Source: Novosphingobium sp. (GTDB lineage Bacteria > Pseudomonadota > Alphaproteobacteria > Sphingomonadales > Sphingomonadaceae). From it: a DNA stretch of 64,000 bases. Where the stretch lies: positions 186,001 to 250,000 of the forward strand of contig JACKKV010000001.1 of the NCBI GenBank assembly GCA_024236235.1, read 5' to 3'. Each line of letters opens with the position of its first letter. Position 1 is the stretch's first letter. Positions 1 through 8,543 of the stretch are shown piece after piece. Below the pieces are notes generated by a model that was not told the origin of the DNA, did no database searches, and saw nothing but the letters and a program-made list of their open reading frames with translations. Made by a program: the position numbers and the translations under genes.

Positions 1-293
1 TGCGGATCGAAACCATGGGCAGCTATGCCTGCCGCAATGTCGCGGGCACCGGCCGGCGTTCGGCCCATGCCACGGCCAATGCCATTGATGTATCCGCCTT
101 CGTTCTGGCCGATGGCCGCCGGATCAGCGTGATCAGGGACTGGACAGACGGCAGCGAGGCGGAGCGCAGCTTCCTGCGGATCGTTCATGCCAGCGCCTGC
201 AAGCGGTTCGGCACGGTGCTCGGCCCGGAATACAACGCCGCTCATCGCGATCATCTGCACGTCGAAGCGGGGGCGGGGAATTTCTGCCGCTAG
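1..293 (+). CDS. Extensin-like C-terminal domain protein (5' truncated by window edge)
   Basis: The frame is open at the left edge, so only about the last 97 residues are present; the stop is TAG at 291-293. Two motifs stand out: HATANAID (His and Asp spaced as in zinc-dependent LAS/M15 type peptidases) and, near the end, HRDHLHVE. Together they match the extensin-like C-terminal domain (PF06904 type), which in proteobacteria is thought to act on cell-wall peptides. Several Cys residues (YACRN, ASACKR, NFCR) suggest an exported, disulphide-bonded protein. The signal peptide and N-terminal half lie outside the window, so localisation is inferred from the family. Confidence 0.7.
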   Translation, partial: RIETMGSYACRNVAGTGRRSAHATANAIDVSAFVLADGRRISVIRDWTDGSEAERSFLRIVHASACKRFGTVLGPEYNAAHRDHLHVEAGAGNFCR

Positions 294-598
294 CGTGTGA
301 TGACAAAACGCGGGCACTGGCCTTGCCGACAAATCACACGGCAACAAATGGATAAGAGGCGGGATTTGACGCTGGCAAATGTCATCCTGCTCCGAAGATA
401 CCGCCCCGCCCGGTTCGGGGTGACGCAGCGACGCCGCAGGTTCCGGGACGTGCGAATCAATTCAAGCGAGAGTTCAAGCGGCAGCTATCGAGGCTTTTGG
501 TCGCAAACCTGACTGTCAGGAGACGACGACATTGCGGACAGTCCTAAATTTCTTCAAATACTTATCTAATTTCCGATCGGAGCACGGGTAAAGGCAAG
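294..598. other. 305-bp intergenic region, no supported gene
   Basis: A 71-codon reading frame at 297-512 has no recognisable product, is rich in Arg and lacks a ribosome binding site, so it is not called. The right part (about 540-598) is AT-rich and probably holds the promoter of the next gene. A 7-bp inverted repeat, GACTGTC (511-517) and GACAGTC (537-543), flanks AGGAGACGACGACATT. No RNA gene was recognised. Confidence 0.5.
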
Positions 599-1117
599 AT
601 GGGCAGAGATTCAAAATTTTTGGCACTAGGCCTTGCTAGCGCAGCAATATGTGCGGGCATGAGCAATGCTCAAGCCTCACCGCCGCATCCGCAAGTCTAT
701 GTCGCTGGTATGGCAACTTTCTATCTGTGCCCTAATATCATCCGAACTGGTGTGGCACCGCCGCCAAGCGAATTGGAAAAGGCCGATCTTACTCCGATTT
801 CACCTCTGAAGCCTGATACGATGTGGTTCCAATCTAGGCGGAACGTAGGAACGCTACTGTTCTCGTATGATCCTTCCGAGATGCGATGCACCGCGAATTA
901 CACAGGGCAGGGGTACGAGGAGATAGCGCGTGCCCTTCGAGGCGTTGCAATCAGGGGTGGGTTCGCCCGCATAACCGGCGGAGACAAAGGCGGGGCCAAG
1001 GCAGACGTTTTTGAGGGCCCTATAGCTTTGGATCCCTCTGCGACTGCCCGCGTGATTGTCATAGAAAACTACAGCGACGGCTCCTCGGCGATAAGTTACA
1101 GCGAGAGAAAAAAGTAG
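599..1117 (+). CDS. Hypothetical secreted protein, 172 aa
   Basis: The family was not recognised. The ATG at 599 follows AAAGGCAAG, a usable Shine-Dalgarno sequence. The N-terminus (MGRDSKFLALGLASAAICAG, then MSNAQASPP) looks like a signal peptide with cleavage near residue 26, giving a periplasmic protein. The mature part has two Cys (FYLCPN and EMRCTAN) that could pair, and a Gly-rich stretch (RITGGDKGGAKAD). Codon use is visibly AT-richer than in the flanking genes (many TAT, ATA, AAT), which suggests an acquired or fast-evolving gene. It ends 82 bp before the convergent response regulator gene and has no operon partner. Confidence 0.65.
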   Translation: MGRDSKFLALGLASAAICAGMSNAQASPPHPQVYVAGMATFYLCPNIIRTGVAPPPSELEKADLTPISPLKPDTMWFQSRRNVGTLLFSYDPSEMRCTANYTGQGYEEIARALRGVAIRGGFARITGGDKGGAKADVFEGPIALDPSATARVIVIENYSDGSSAISYSERKK

Positions 1118-1199
1118 GGAAGGTCAAGCGAGAGCGAGTCCGCTTTCCCCGACATTCCAGCCATTAGCTCATGCACGCAGGCAGACCGTTTCCCGCCGC

Positions 1200-1823
1200 C
1201 TAGTTCAGCGCCGGTTCGCTCGTCTGCCCGGCCTCGAACCACACCCGCACCGCATCGGATGCGTGATGCGCCTTCAGCTTGCGCATCATGTTCGCGCGGT
1301 GAATTTCGACCGTGCGCGGGCTGATCTCCAGTTCGCGCGCGATCTCCTTGTTGCTGCACCCGTTGGACAGCAGGCTGAGCACTTCGCCTTCACGGTGGCT
1401 GAGCGCGGCGACATGCTGGCGCGCCTCCAGCACGCGCCGGCGTTCCTGCGCCCGCATGCGCGCCTCGCCAGCCACATCGGCCAGCACCCGGGCGAATTCA
1501 TCCTGCCGGTAAGGCAGCGAGATATAGCCGAGCGCGCCCGCCTTGATCGCCGCGACCACGCGATCGACGCGCGGTTCCTCCCCCGCGGCGACCAGCGGCA
1601 GCCAGATGCCATCTTCCAGCAGCGCGGCCAGCAGGCCGGGCGCGCCGCCCTGCGCGGGATCGTCGCGCGCAATCACGATGCCGTCCCGCGGCGGGCGTTC
1701 TCGCAGTTCCTGCAGCCCTTCGTAAACCTCTGCATGATGGCCAAGCGCAAAAGCCGCGCGGGCGCCTTCGGCCCGGTAACGGGGCGCGGCGTCGACGAGA
1801 TGAATGGTGAGACGTTGTTCCAT
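1200..1823 (-). CDS. FixJ/LuxR-type regulator with degenerate receiver domain
   Basis: DNA-binding transcriptional regulator of about 207 residues. The C-terminal LuxR/GerE helix-turn-helix is clear (LSHREGEVLSLLSNG, then CSNKEIARELEISPRTVEIH). The N-terminal 120 residues have the length and pattern of a receiver domain (TIHLVDAAPRY start, AIKAGALGYISLPY end), but key residues are altered. The acidic pair reads VDAA, no clear Asp sits after the third strand (GIVIARDDP), and the conserved Lys before Pro is Leu (SLPY). It probably does not work by standard phosphorylation. The start is taken at MEQRLTIH; an in-frame GTG at 1859 would add 12 residues but has no better ribosome binding site. No histidine kinase is adjacent. 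Confidence 0.75.
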   Translation of the reverse strand: MEQRLTIHLVDAAPRYRAEGARAAFALGHHAEVYEGLQELRERPPRDGIVIARDDPAQGGAPGLLAALLEDGIWLPLVAAGEEPRVDRVVAAIKAGALGYISLPYRQDEFARVLADVAGEARMRAQERRRVLEARQHVAALSHREGEVLSLLSNGCSNKEIARELEISPRTVEIHRANMMRKLKAHHASDAVRVWFEAGQTSEPALN

Positions 1824-1965
1824 GGCCAGCATGGTGGCGCAGACCGCAGCGGCGGGCACGGCGCAAACCCGCCATTGTGAAGCGAATTTAGGGCGCGACA
1901 GCGCTCACCCGCCGGAAAAGCGCTGCGGATTTATATCCGATCCGGATCGAAATACGGCCTTTTGC

Positions 1966-2733
1966 CTAAGTATCGGCCCCGGGGTTGCCCTCACCTTGCG
2001 CGAAACTGTAATCGGGCAGGGACTGGAACGCCTCTTTCAGCGCATCCCCCCAGCGCGAGGAGATGGCCGTGAAATAGGGATCGTCACCGTGAATGCGCCG
2101 CTCGTGCAACGGTTCGAACCGGTCGCGTTCGATCACCATCAGGTCCAGCGGCAGGCCGACCGAGAGATTGGCCTTCAGCGTCGAATCGAATGACACGCAC
2201 AGCAGCTTCACCGCATCTTCGAAGCTCATCGTGCGGTCATATCCGCGCAGCAGGATCGGACGGCCGTATTTCGTCTCGCCGATCTGGAAGAAGGGCGTGT
2301 CGAAGCTGGCTTCGATGAAATTGCCTTCGGGATAGATCAGGAACAGGCGCGGCTCCATCCCCGCGATCTGGCCCGCAAGAATGATCGAAGCGGTGAAGCG
2401 GCCCGATCCGCCCTGCCCGTTATCCGTCTGCGCGCCCATGATCGTTTCGCGCAGCTGGCGGCCCACGATGGTCGCCACCTGGAACATCGTCGGCGCTTCC
2501 AGCACCGTATTCTGGCGGTCGACGGGGGCCTTGTTGCGTTCTTCCAGCTGGCTGATCACTGCCTGGGTCGTCGCCAGATTGCCGGATGTCATCACGCTGA
2601 TGATCCGTTCGCCCGGCACGTTCCAGCAGAACATCTTGCGGAACACGGATATGTTATCGACACCCGAATTGGTTCTGGTGTCGCTCATCAGCACCAGACC
2701 CTTGTCCAGCGTCATTCCCACACAATAGGTCAT
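1966..2733 (-). CDS. Anbu (proteasome-type peptidase homologue)
   Basis: 255-residue Ntn-hydrolase of the Anbu family (ancestral beta subunit), related to HslV and the 20S beta subunit. The sequence starts Met-Thr-Tyr-Cys, so Thr2 becomes the N-terminal nucleophile after Met removal, as in other Anbu proteins with no propeptide. GLVLMSDTRTN is the beta-subunit strand with the conserved Asp. The start is supported by GGGAG six bases upstream. It is the last gene of the leftward operon ATP-grasp, alpha-E, transglutaminase, Anbu, the standard context of this family. The family role is unsettled; links to nitrogen or peptide metabolism have been proposed. It should act in the cytoplasm as an oligomer. 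Confidence 0.93.
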   Translation of the reverse strand: MTYCVGMTLDKGLVLMSDTRTNSGVDNISVFRKMFCWNVPGERIISVMTSGNLATTQAVISQLEERNKAPVDRQNTVLEAPTMFQVATIVGRQLRETIMGAQTDNGQGGSGRFTASIILAGQIAGMEPRLFLIYPEGNFIEASFDTPFFQIGETKYGRPILLRGYDRTMSFEDAVKLLCVSFDSTLKANLSVGLPLDLMVIERDRFEPLHERRIHGDDPYFTAISSRWGDALKEAFQSLPDYSFAQGEGNPGADT

Positions 2734-2820
2734 GCAATCTCCCGCGCCCGGCCATCCGGGGGCACGGGCGATGCGCTAGCGCAGAGCGGCCGGATCGGCA
2801 AACTCATCTGCGGACGCGTC

Positions 2821-3636
2821 CTATTGCTGCGCAGGTTGCTGTTCGACGGCCAGGCTGACGTGCAGGCGTTCTTCGGCCCCGCCAAAGCTGATTCCGGTGA
2901 TCGGCGCAGCTTCCCGGTAATCGCGCCCGGTCGCCACCCGGACATAGCGGGCATCGGGGCTGATACCGTTGGAAATGTCGAACCCGACCCAGCCGAGCCC
3001 TTTGACATGCGCTTCGGCCCAGGCGTGAGTCGCCTCCTGCTCCACCCGGTCATCCATCATCAGATAGCCGCTGACATAGCGTGCCGGAATGCCCAGCAGG
3101 CGGGCCACCCCGATGAAGATATGCGCATGATCCTGACACACCCCGCAGCCCGCACCCAGCGCCTCCTCAGCGGTGGTGGTGGCGCCAGTATGGCCGGCTT
3201 CGTATTTTACCGTGTCCAGCGCCTCGCATGAAAGCGCGTGCAGCATGTCCAGATCGTCACCCGCGCTGCCGCGCACCCGCGCTGCCAGCGCCCGCATCCT
3301 CGCGCCCGGCGCCGTCAGTGGCGTCTGGCCGACGAAGCTCCACAGCGGAAGATGCCCCGAATGCTGGCCGATCACACCCGCATGATCGAGCGTTTCGACA
3401 ATCCCTTCGCTGATGATGGACACTTCAAGCGCGTCCGGCAGGACCGAAACGAGGTGCACATGATTGCAGTTCTGGTCCTCATAGCTCAGTTCTTCCATCG
3501 CCCCTGCAAACCGCATCGACCATTCACGGATGGTCTGCCCCTGTGTTTCCTTCGGCATCAGCCGGATACGCTGCAGCGCATGTGCGACCGGCCGATCAAA
3601 ATGATAGGTCGTGGTGTGACTGATCGAGAGGCGCAT
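2821..3636 (-). CDS. Transglutaminase-like cysteine protease (Anbu operon)
   Basis: 271-residue transglutaminase-like protein starting MRLSISHTTTYHFDRP, typical of the bacterial transglutaminase N-terminal domain. The catalytic triad is visible: Cys167 in GCGVCQDHAH, His204 in ATHAWAE and Asp220 in WVGFDISNG. The frame is open for 43 codons upstream, but that part runs through the inverted-repeat element at 3662-3929 and does not look like the family, so the later ATG is chosen (AAGGGA about 10 bases upstream). It is third in the Anbu operon, and its substrate is presumably a cytoplasmic peptide or amide handled together with the ATP-grasp and alpha-E proteins. The repeat element directly precedes it and could affect its expression. 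Confidence 0.9.
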   Translation of the reverse strand: MRLSISHTTTYHFDRPVAHALQRIRLMPKETQGQTIREWSMRFAGAMEELSYEDQNCNHVHLVSVLPDALEVSIISEGIVETLDHAGVIGQHSGHLPLWSFVGQTPLTAPGARMRALAARVRGSAGDDLDMLHALSCEALDTVKYEAGHTGATTTAEEALGAGCGVCQDHAHIFIGVARLLGIPARYVSGYLMMDDRVEQEATHAWAEAHVKGLGWVGFDISNGISPDARYVRVATGRDYREAAPITGISFGGAEERLHVSLAVEQQPAQQ

Positions 3637-3661
3637 CAGGCTGGTCCCTTCCCCTTCATCC

Positions 3662-3929
3662 AGGCGGCGTGGACAAATTCCACGCGAACCACGGTTCGAT
3701 GCCCAATTGGGCGCTGGTAAGGCGCGAAGCCGAAGGAAGAGTGGTTCTCTTTCAAGGTTGAGCAACGCGGCCGGCGTCCAATTGGGCCGAACCCCGCAGG
3801 GGCCGAACCCAAAAACGCCATTTCTGCGTCGTTCGTCCTTGAATATGCCAGCATGTCCTTCGTCCTCACTCCTTAAACTGACGTTTCTGGCCTCCGGCCG
3901 TGGCCGCGCGGAATTTGTCCACGCCGCCT
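3662..3929. repeat. 268-bp inverted-repeat element (MITE-like) inside the Anbu operon
   Basis: A 25-bp sequence at 3662-3686 (core GTGGACAAATTCCACGCG) reappears in reverse complement at 3905-3929 with one mismatch. The interior contains the 12-bp palindrome GCCCAATTGGGC (3701-3712) and a second CCAATTGGGC copy (3779-3788). No protein is encoded. The element fills the whole gap between the alpha-E gene and the transglutaminase gene, and its right arm supplies the last two bases of the alpha-E stop codon. The terminal inverted repeats and absence of coding suggest a non-autonomous mobile element or an RNA-level hairpin repeat. No target-site duplication could be confirmed. Confidence 0.65.
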
Positions 3930-4872
3930 AGGCCGTAAACCGGTAATCTTCGCCGATCGCGAAAGATATCTGCAGGTTCTGGGCGATGAAATCGACGAGG
4001 AATTCGTGCAGCCCCTGATCGAAGATTTCCTCGATCGTCAGTGCTTCCAGCCGGATATCGGCATCGCGCAGCAGGGCTTGTGTGGGCATTTCCGCACCAT
4101 GTTCCTGCGCCAGCGCGGCCAGGTTTTCGCGCAATTGCCCATAGCAGAAGGTGAGGCTGCGCGGAAACCGGCGGTCGAGAATCAGGAATTCGGCAATGCC
4201 GCGCGGATCGATCCGGCCTGCATTCAACCAGCTGTAGACCCGATCCCCCGCAAGCGAGCGCAGCACATGATCCCATTGCGAAGAATCGAGGCTCGATCCG
4301 ACATAGGCCAGCGATGGCAGCAGGAGGTGATATTTCACGTCGAGGATCCGCGCCGTATTCTCGGCCCGTTCGATGAAGGTGCCGGCGCGCGCAAAATGAT
4401 AGATCTCGTTGCGCAGCATGGTGCCGTATGTCGCGCCGCGCACTGCGGTCGATTCCCGGCGGATGCTGGTGAGGACCGCACCCAGATTGCTCTCCCGCAC
4501 CGGCCGGGCCAGCAGATCGCGCAGGTTCATCCACGCCTCGTTCACCCCTTCCCACACTTCAAGCGTGAGCGAAGAACGCGACATGCGCGCGTTCGAGCGC
4601 GCCTGTTCGATCATCTGCAGGACATTGCCGGGGTTGTTCCGGTCGCGCAGGACGAAATTGAACACCTGTGGCCCGGTGATCTCGTCATAGGCTTGAGCGT
4701 AGATTTCCTGAATGCCCAGCGTCGCCAGAACGGAATTCCACTCCTCGCTCGCCGCATCTGCTCCCCGGGTCAGCGCCATGCGGAACACCGCATCCAGCAG
4801 CCGGGCCGTATTTTCCGCCCGCTCCAGATAGCGGTACATCCAGTAAATGGCGTGAGCGGTGCGGCCTAGCAT
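3928..4872 (-). CDS. Alpha-E domain protein (Anbu operon)
   Basis: 314-residue all-helical alpha-E protein (DUF403 family). The opening MLGRTAHAIYWMYRYLERAE and the later internal copy FARAGTFIERAENTARILD are the characteristic repeated ERAENTAR motifs. Biochemical function is unknown. The family is nearly always next to a circularly permuted ATP-grasp protein and a transglutaminase, as here, and the set may build and trim an amide-linked molecule. It starts 16 bp after the ATP-grasp stop, so the two are co-transcribed. The stop codon lies in the edge of the inverted-repeat element, so the original C-terminus may have been altered by an insertion. Confidence 0.9.
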   Translation of the reverse strand: MLGRTAHAIYWMYRYLERAENTARLLDAVFRMALTRGADAASEEWNSVLATLGIQEIYAQAYDEITGPQVFNFVLRDRNNPGNVLQMIEQARSNARMSRSSLTLEVWEGVNEAWMNLRDLLARPVRESNLGAVLTSIRRESTAVRGATYGTMLRNEIYHFARAGTFIERAENTARILDVKYHLLLPSLAYVGSSLDSSQWDHVLRSLAGDRVYSWLNAGRIDPRGIAEFLILDRRFPRSLTFCYGQLRENLAALAQEHGAEMPTQALLRDADIRLEALTIEEIFDQGLHEFLVDFIAQNLQISFAIGEDYRFTA

Positions 4873-4888
4873 ATGCGGTCCCTTGCCA

Positions 4889-6316
4889 TCAGTCGTCCAG
4901 CACCCAGCTGTCCTTGGTGCCCCCGCCCTGGCTGGAATTGACCACCAGCGAACCGCGCTTCATCGCCACCCGCGTCAACCCGCCGGGCGTAATGTCTATG
5001 CTGTCAGGCGATACCAGCACGAATGGCCGCAGATCGACGTGGCGCGGGGCCAAACCCGCCTTGGTGAACACGGGCACGGTTGAGAGCGCCAAAGTGGGCT
5101 GGGCGATATAGTTTTCCGGCCGCGCTTTCAGCTTCTTCACGAAGCGGCTGATTTCCCGCTTGGAGGATGTCGGGCCGATCAGCATCCCATATCCGCCCGA
5201 ACCGTGGACTTCCTTCACCACCAGATCGGCAATATTGTCCAGCACATAGGCCAGACTCTCCTTTTCCGCGCAGCGCCAGGTCTGGACATTCTTCAGCAGC
5301 GGTTTTTCGCCGGTATAGAATTCGACGATTTCCGGCATGAAGCTGTAAATCGCCTTGTCATCGCAAATGCCGGTGCCCGGCGCATTGGCGATGGTGATCC
5401 TGCCCGCGCGATAGACGTCCATGATGCCCGGAACGCCCAGCATGCTTTGCGGATTGAAGCTGAGCGGATCGAGATATTCGTCATCGACCCGGCGATAGAT
5501 CACATCGACCGGTTTAAACCCGCGGGTGGTGCGCATGCAGACGCGCCCGTTCTCGACCCTGAGATCGCTGCCCTCCACCAGTTCGGCGCCCATCTGGTCG
5601 GCCAGGAAGGCATGCTCGAAATAGGCGCTGTTGTAGATGCCGGGCGTCAGCACCGCCACCACGGGGCGCTGCGCCGCACAATCGGGCGCACAGGCGGCAA
5701 GGCTGCGGGCAAGGCGGCGCGGATAATCCGAAACCGGCCGAACCCGCACCCGCGAAAAGAGTTCGGGGAACATCGCCATCATGGTTTCGCGGTTTTCGAG
5801 CATGTAGCTCACCCCGCTGGGCGTGCGCGCATTGTCTTCCAGCACCAGGAATTCGTCAGGCCCGGTCCGCACCAGGTCGATGCCGACGATATGCGTGTAA
5901 ACCGCACCGGGCGGCGTAAAGCCCACCATCTGCGGCAGCCAGGCATCATTGTCGCGAAACAGCCGTTCCGGCAGGCGGCCCGACCGGATGATTTCCTGAC
6001 GGTGATAGAGATCGTGAATAAAGGCGTTGAGCGCGCGCACCCGTTGGTCGATGCCGCGTGAAAGGCGGCGCCATTCCGCCCCGGTAATCACGCGCGGCAG
6101 CATGTCGAACGGAATCAGCCGTTCTTCCGCGTCTTCTTCGCCATAGACGTTGAAGGTAATGCCGGTGCGGCGAAAGAAGCTCTCAGCCTCTGCACCCTTG
6201 CGCCGCAGCAGGGACTGGTCCTGCTCGCTCAGCCATTTGTCATACCCGGCATAGGCGGGCCGCACGGCGCCGCTTGCGTCATGCATTTCGTCGAAAACCG
6301 GATCAGACCCGCCCAT
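4889..6316 (-). CDS. Circularly permuted ATP-grasp protein (Anbu operon)
   Basis: 475-residue type 2 circularly permuted ATP-grasp enzyme, expected to ligate a carboxylate to an amine using ATP. Family landmarks include LVLEDNARTPSGVSYMLENR, the VIYRRVDDEYLDP block and the glycine-rich VKEVHGSGGYGMLIGP loop; the tail is MKRGSLVVNSSQGGGTKDSW. The start at 6316 (MGGSDPVFDEMHDASG) has AAAGGTGG just upstream; an ORF start 17 codons earlier lacks family similarity. It is the first gene of the four-gene Anbu operon. The ligated substrates are not known for this family. Confidence 0.9.
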   Translation of the reverse strand: MGGSDPVFDEMHDASGAVRPAYAGYDKWLSEQDQSLLRRKGAEAESFFRRTGITFNVYGEEDAEERLIPFDMLPRVITGAEWRRLSRGIDQRVRALNAFIHDLYHRQEIIRSGRLPERLFRDNDAWLPQMVGFTPPGAVYTHIVGIDLVRTGPDEFLVLEDNARTPSGVSYMLENRETMMAMFPELFSRVRVRPVSDYPRRLARSLAACAPDCAAQRPVVAVLTPGIYNSAYFEHAFLADQMGAELVEGSDLRVENGRVCMRTTRGFKPVDVIYRRVDDEYLDPLSFNPQSMLGVPGIMDVYRAGRITIANAPGTGICDDKAIYSFMPEIVEFYTGEKPLLKNVQTWRCAEKESLAYVLDNIADLVVKEVHGSGGYGMLIGPTSSKREISRFVKKLKARPENYIAQPTLALSTVPVFTKAGLAPRHVDLRPFVLVSPDSIDITPGGLTRVAMKRGSLVVNSSQGGGTKDSWVLDD

Positions 6317-6381
6317 AGCCACCTTTTGTTGCACTGCAACAATGTCACAACGCAGGGGGCTTGCCAATGGCTTTCTTTAAA

Positions 6382-7173
6382 TCAGATCTGCTCCAGTTCA
6401 GCCAGCACGGCGAGGATCGCTTCAGGCGAATAGGCAAAGCCCAGATGAGTGCAGTTCAGCTCCACCGAACGACAACGTTCACCAGCCCGACCCCGGGCAG
6501 ATTCGGGGGAGATGATCCCGTCGCGCGCGCTCCACAAGGCCACGGTCGGCACCGGCGGTCTGGCGGCGGTGTCGCGTCCGACCGGCGGGGAAAGCACGCT
6601 GTGCCCGGTCACTGCCTGATAAAGGCGCCAGGCGTTGTTGGCGCGCGGATCGCCGGAAAAAGGTGATCCCATGGTCACGACCTTGGCGACGATGCCGGGA
6701 TGCGCCTTGGCCAGTTCGCGCGCGAACAGCCCGCCCAGGCTCCAGCCGACCAGCACCACCTTGTCGTCATAGCGCTGGTGCAGATTGACCAGGCGATCCT
6801 CCAGCAGCGCGAAATTTTCTTCGGTCGGGCCGAAATTGAAACCCAGCCCCCAGCGTTTGACCTTGTGCCCGGCCCGTTCAAGCTGGCGCGCCATGTAACG
6901 CATCCGCACGGGATGAGTCGCAAATCCGGGCAGCAGCATGATCGTGCGCGGGTTGGCCGAAAGCGGGATATCAAGCTTGCGGGTGATACGGCGCAGCGGC
7001 TCCAGCAACACTGCAAGTTCGCCCAGCAGCTTGGCCGGTGGCGGCCCCTGCACCCCGGCGGGGCGCGGCTGGCGCACCAGTTCGACCCGCCGCGACAGCG
7101 CGCCCGCCATCTGGCCAAGGTCAGGCAGTTCCGCCTTGAAGAGAGGGTTTGAATGTTTCACCGGCCACACCAT
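6382..7173 (-). CDS. Alpha/beta hydrolase
   Basis: 263-residue alpha/beta-hydrolase without a signal peptide. The nucleophile elbow is GWSLGG, the acid is likely Asp in WSARDGIISP and the His is in NCTHLGFA near the C-terminus, giving a complete Ser-Asp-His triad. TIMLLPGFATHPVRMRYMA provides the oxyanion-hole region. A lipase or esterase acting on a hydrophobic substrate is plausible, but the specificity is unknown. It lies upstream of the Anbu operon on the same strand with a 65-bp gap, so it may be transcribed with it but is not a usual member. Confidence 0.8.
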   Translation of the reverse strand: MVWPVKHSNPLFKAELPDLGQMAGALSRRVELVRQPRPAGVQGPPPAKLLGELAVLLEPLRRITRKLDIPLSANPRTIMLLPGFATHPVRMRYMARQLERAGHKVKRWGLGFNFGPTEENFALLEDRLVNLHQRYDDKVVLVGWSLGGLFARELAKAHPGIVAKVVTMGSPFSGDPRANNAWRLYQAVTGHSVLSPPVGRDTAARPPVPTVALWSARDGIISPESARGRAGERCRSVELNCTHLGFAYSPEAILAVLAELEQI

Positions 7174-7242
7174 TACATATTTATTACAGGCAGTGCCTGC
7201 ACAAAATATGAACGGTATCGTCGGGCCGCGCCGGCGAGAGAA

Positions 7243-7779
7243 TCAGCCCTGCGGGCAATCCCCCACGCGGCGGTTCACCACTTCCATCCGGGTAAACACC
7301 TTGCCGCCCGGCACGTCCGGGGCGAACTGGTCAATCTCCATGACCATGCGTGACCGGGTCGCCCCGGTCTGGCCTTCGAGATTGATGGAGGCTTCCGCCT
7401 GCTTGCCCAGATCGCAGGTCATCTGCGCTGACACGCTGTTGGCCTGCGCATCGAATTTGCGGAAGGTACAATTGCCTTCGGCGGCGCGGCGGACCATTTC
7501 CTCGAAGCCCTTGTCGACATCGCCCGCCTTCAGGCAGAACCGGCTGACCTGGCTTTTCAGCCCGGTCATCATGTGCCGCATCCGGTCCGCTTCCTGCGGC
7601 GATGCGCCGGGAATGTCATAGGCCAGAACATTGACCGCCGTTTCATAAAGACCCGGCAGCGGTTTCTCGCTCCTGCCCGCTTCGCGCGCCGCATCCTGCG
7701 GCGATTTCTCGCTGTCCGCGCCGCCGCAACCCGCAAGCGCCAGTAGGCCGGCAATGGCCAGAGCTGCCCCCCGGTTCAT
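7243..7779 (-). CDS. DUF3617 lipoprotein (second of a tandem pair)
   Basis: 178-residue predicted lipoprotein. The start at 7779 (MNRGAALAIAGLLALAGCGG) is preceded by GAGGG and carries a lipobox LAGC, so the mature protein should be lipid-anchored at Cys17 in the periplasm. The body matches DUF3617: GLYETAVNVLAYDIPG, then a Cys-containing region (FCLKAGDV, GNCTFRKFDA, MTCDLG) and VNRRVGDC at the end. The function of DUF3617 is unknown. It is a diverged copy of the gene immediately upstream, 11 bp away. Confidence 0.8.
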   Translation of the reverse strand: MNRGAALAIAGLLALAGCGGADSEKSPQDAAREAGRSEKPLPGLYETAVNVLAYDIPGASPQEADRMRHMMTGLKSQVSRFCLKAGDVDKGFEEMVRRAAEGNCTFRKFDAQANSVSAQMTCDLGKQAEASINLEGQTGATRSRMVMEIDQFAPDVPGGKVFTRMEVVNRRVGDCPQG

Positions 7780-7790
7780 CGCGCGCACCC

Positions 7791-8342
7791 TCAGCTTGTG
7801 CAATCGCCGGTACGCGTTGAAACCAGTTTCATTTTCATGTGTACCATGCCCTTGCCCGGCATGTTCGGAACCTTCTGGTTCATTTCCATCAGCATGTCGG
7901 AACTTTCACGGGTCATCGTGCCGGTCAGCTTCACATTGCCCTGAAGACCTTCCTTGTCCTTGCAGACCATTTCGGCATCCAGCGTATTTCCGCCCACTTC
8001 GAACTTGTTGAAAGTGCAGTCACCCTCGGCCAGCTTTTCAGCCATCTGTCGCGCGCCCTGCTCCGCCTCCTCCGCAGTCAGGCAATAGCTGTTGCCCGCG
8101 GTCATCGCCCCGGCCATCATGCCTTTCATCTGCGCCACCTGCTCATCCGGCAGGCCCGGAATGTCAATTTCCAGCAGCTCCGCGGTGGCCTTGTACTGCC
8201 CGGCGCGCGGGGTCTCGAGATCGGCCATCGATGCGGCCGCTTCTTCCGGCGAGATCGGACCATCGGCCGCCTTGTCGGAACTGCCGCACCCGGCCAGGGC
8301 GACGGCCCCGGCAAGCGAAAGACAAATAGAGGAAAAACGCAT
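7791..8342 (-). CDS. DUF3617 lipoprotein (first of a tandem pair)
   Basis: 183-residue predicted lipoprotein starting MRFSSICLSLAGAVALAGCG, with lipobox LAGC; AGGAG precedes the ATG. The DUF3617 features align with the downstream paralogue: AGQYKATAELLEIDIPG, YCLTAEEAEQG, GDCTFNKFEV, MVCKDKEG and a closing STRTGDCTS. Four Cys are conserved between the copies and probably form two disulphides. The reading frame continues 34 codons upstream but that part is not protein-like. The tandem arrangement indicates a local duplication. Confidence 0.8.
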   Translation of the reverse strand: MRFSSICLSLAGAVALAGCGSSDKAADGPISPEEAAASMADLETPRAGQYKATAELLEIDIPGLPDEQVAQMKGMMAGAMTAGNSYCLTAEEAEQGARQMAEKLAEGDCTFNKFEVGGNTLDAEMVCKDKEGLQGNVKLTGTMTRESSDMLMEMNQKVPNMPGKGMVHMKMKLVSTRTGDCTS

Positions 8343-8543
8343 GGACTGCTCCTGATCGGTTGTTGAAACCGCGACCGGCTGTGTTGTCGGCCCCGGTCTA
8401 ACAGCCGCATGCCGCCCTGCCAACGGGCATTGACCCGCCATCACCCCGATATGTTCGCTTCCAGCCGGTAATCCGCAGCTGCACGGGGGAGTTCAGGGCA
8501 CCCGTGCATTGCGCGCGGGGCCACCCTCCCCCATATGCCGGGC

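Noticed and set aside
297..512. 71-codon frame after the extensin-like gene
   Set aside because: No ribosome binding site, biased composition, no family; treated as intergenic.
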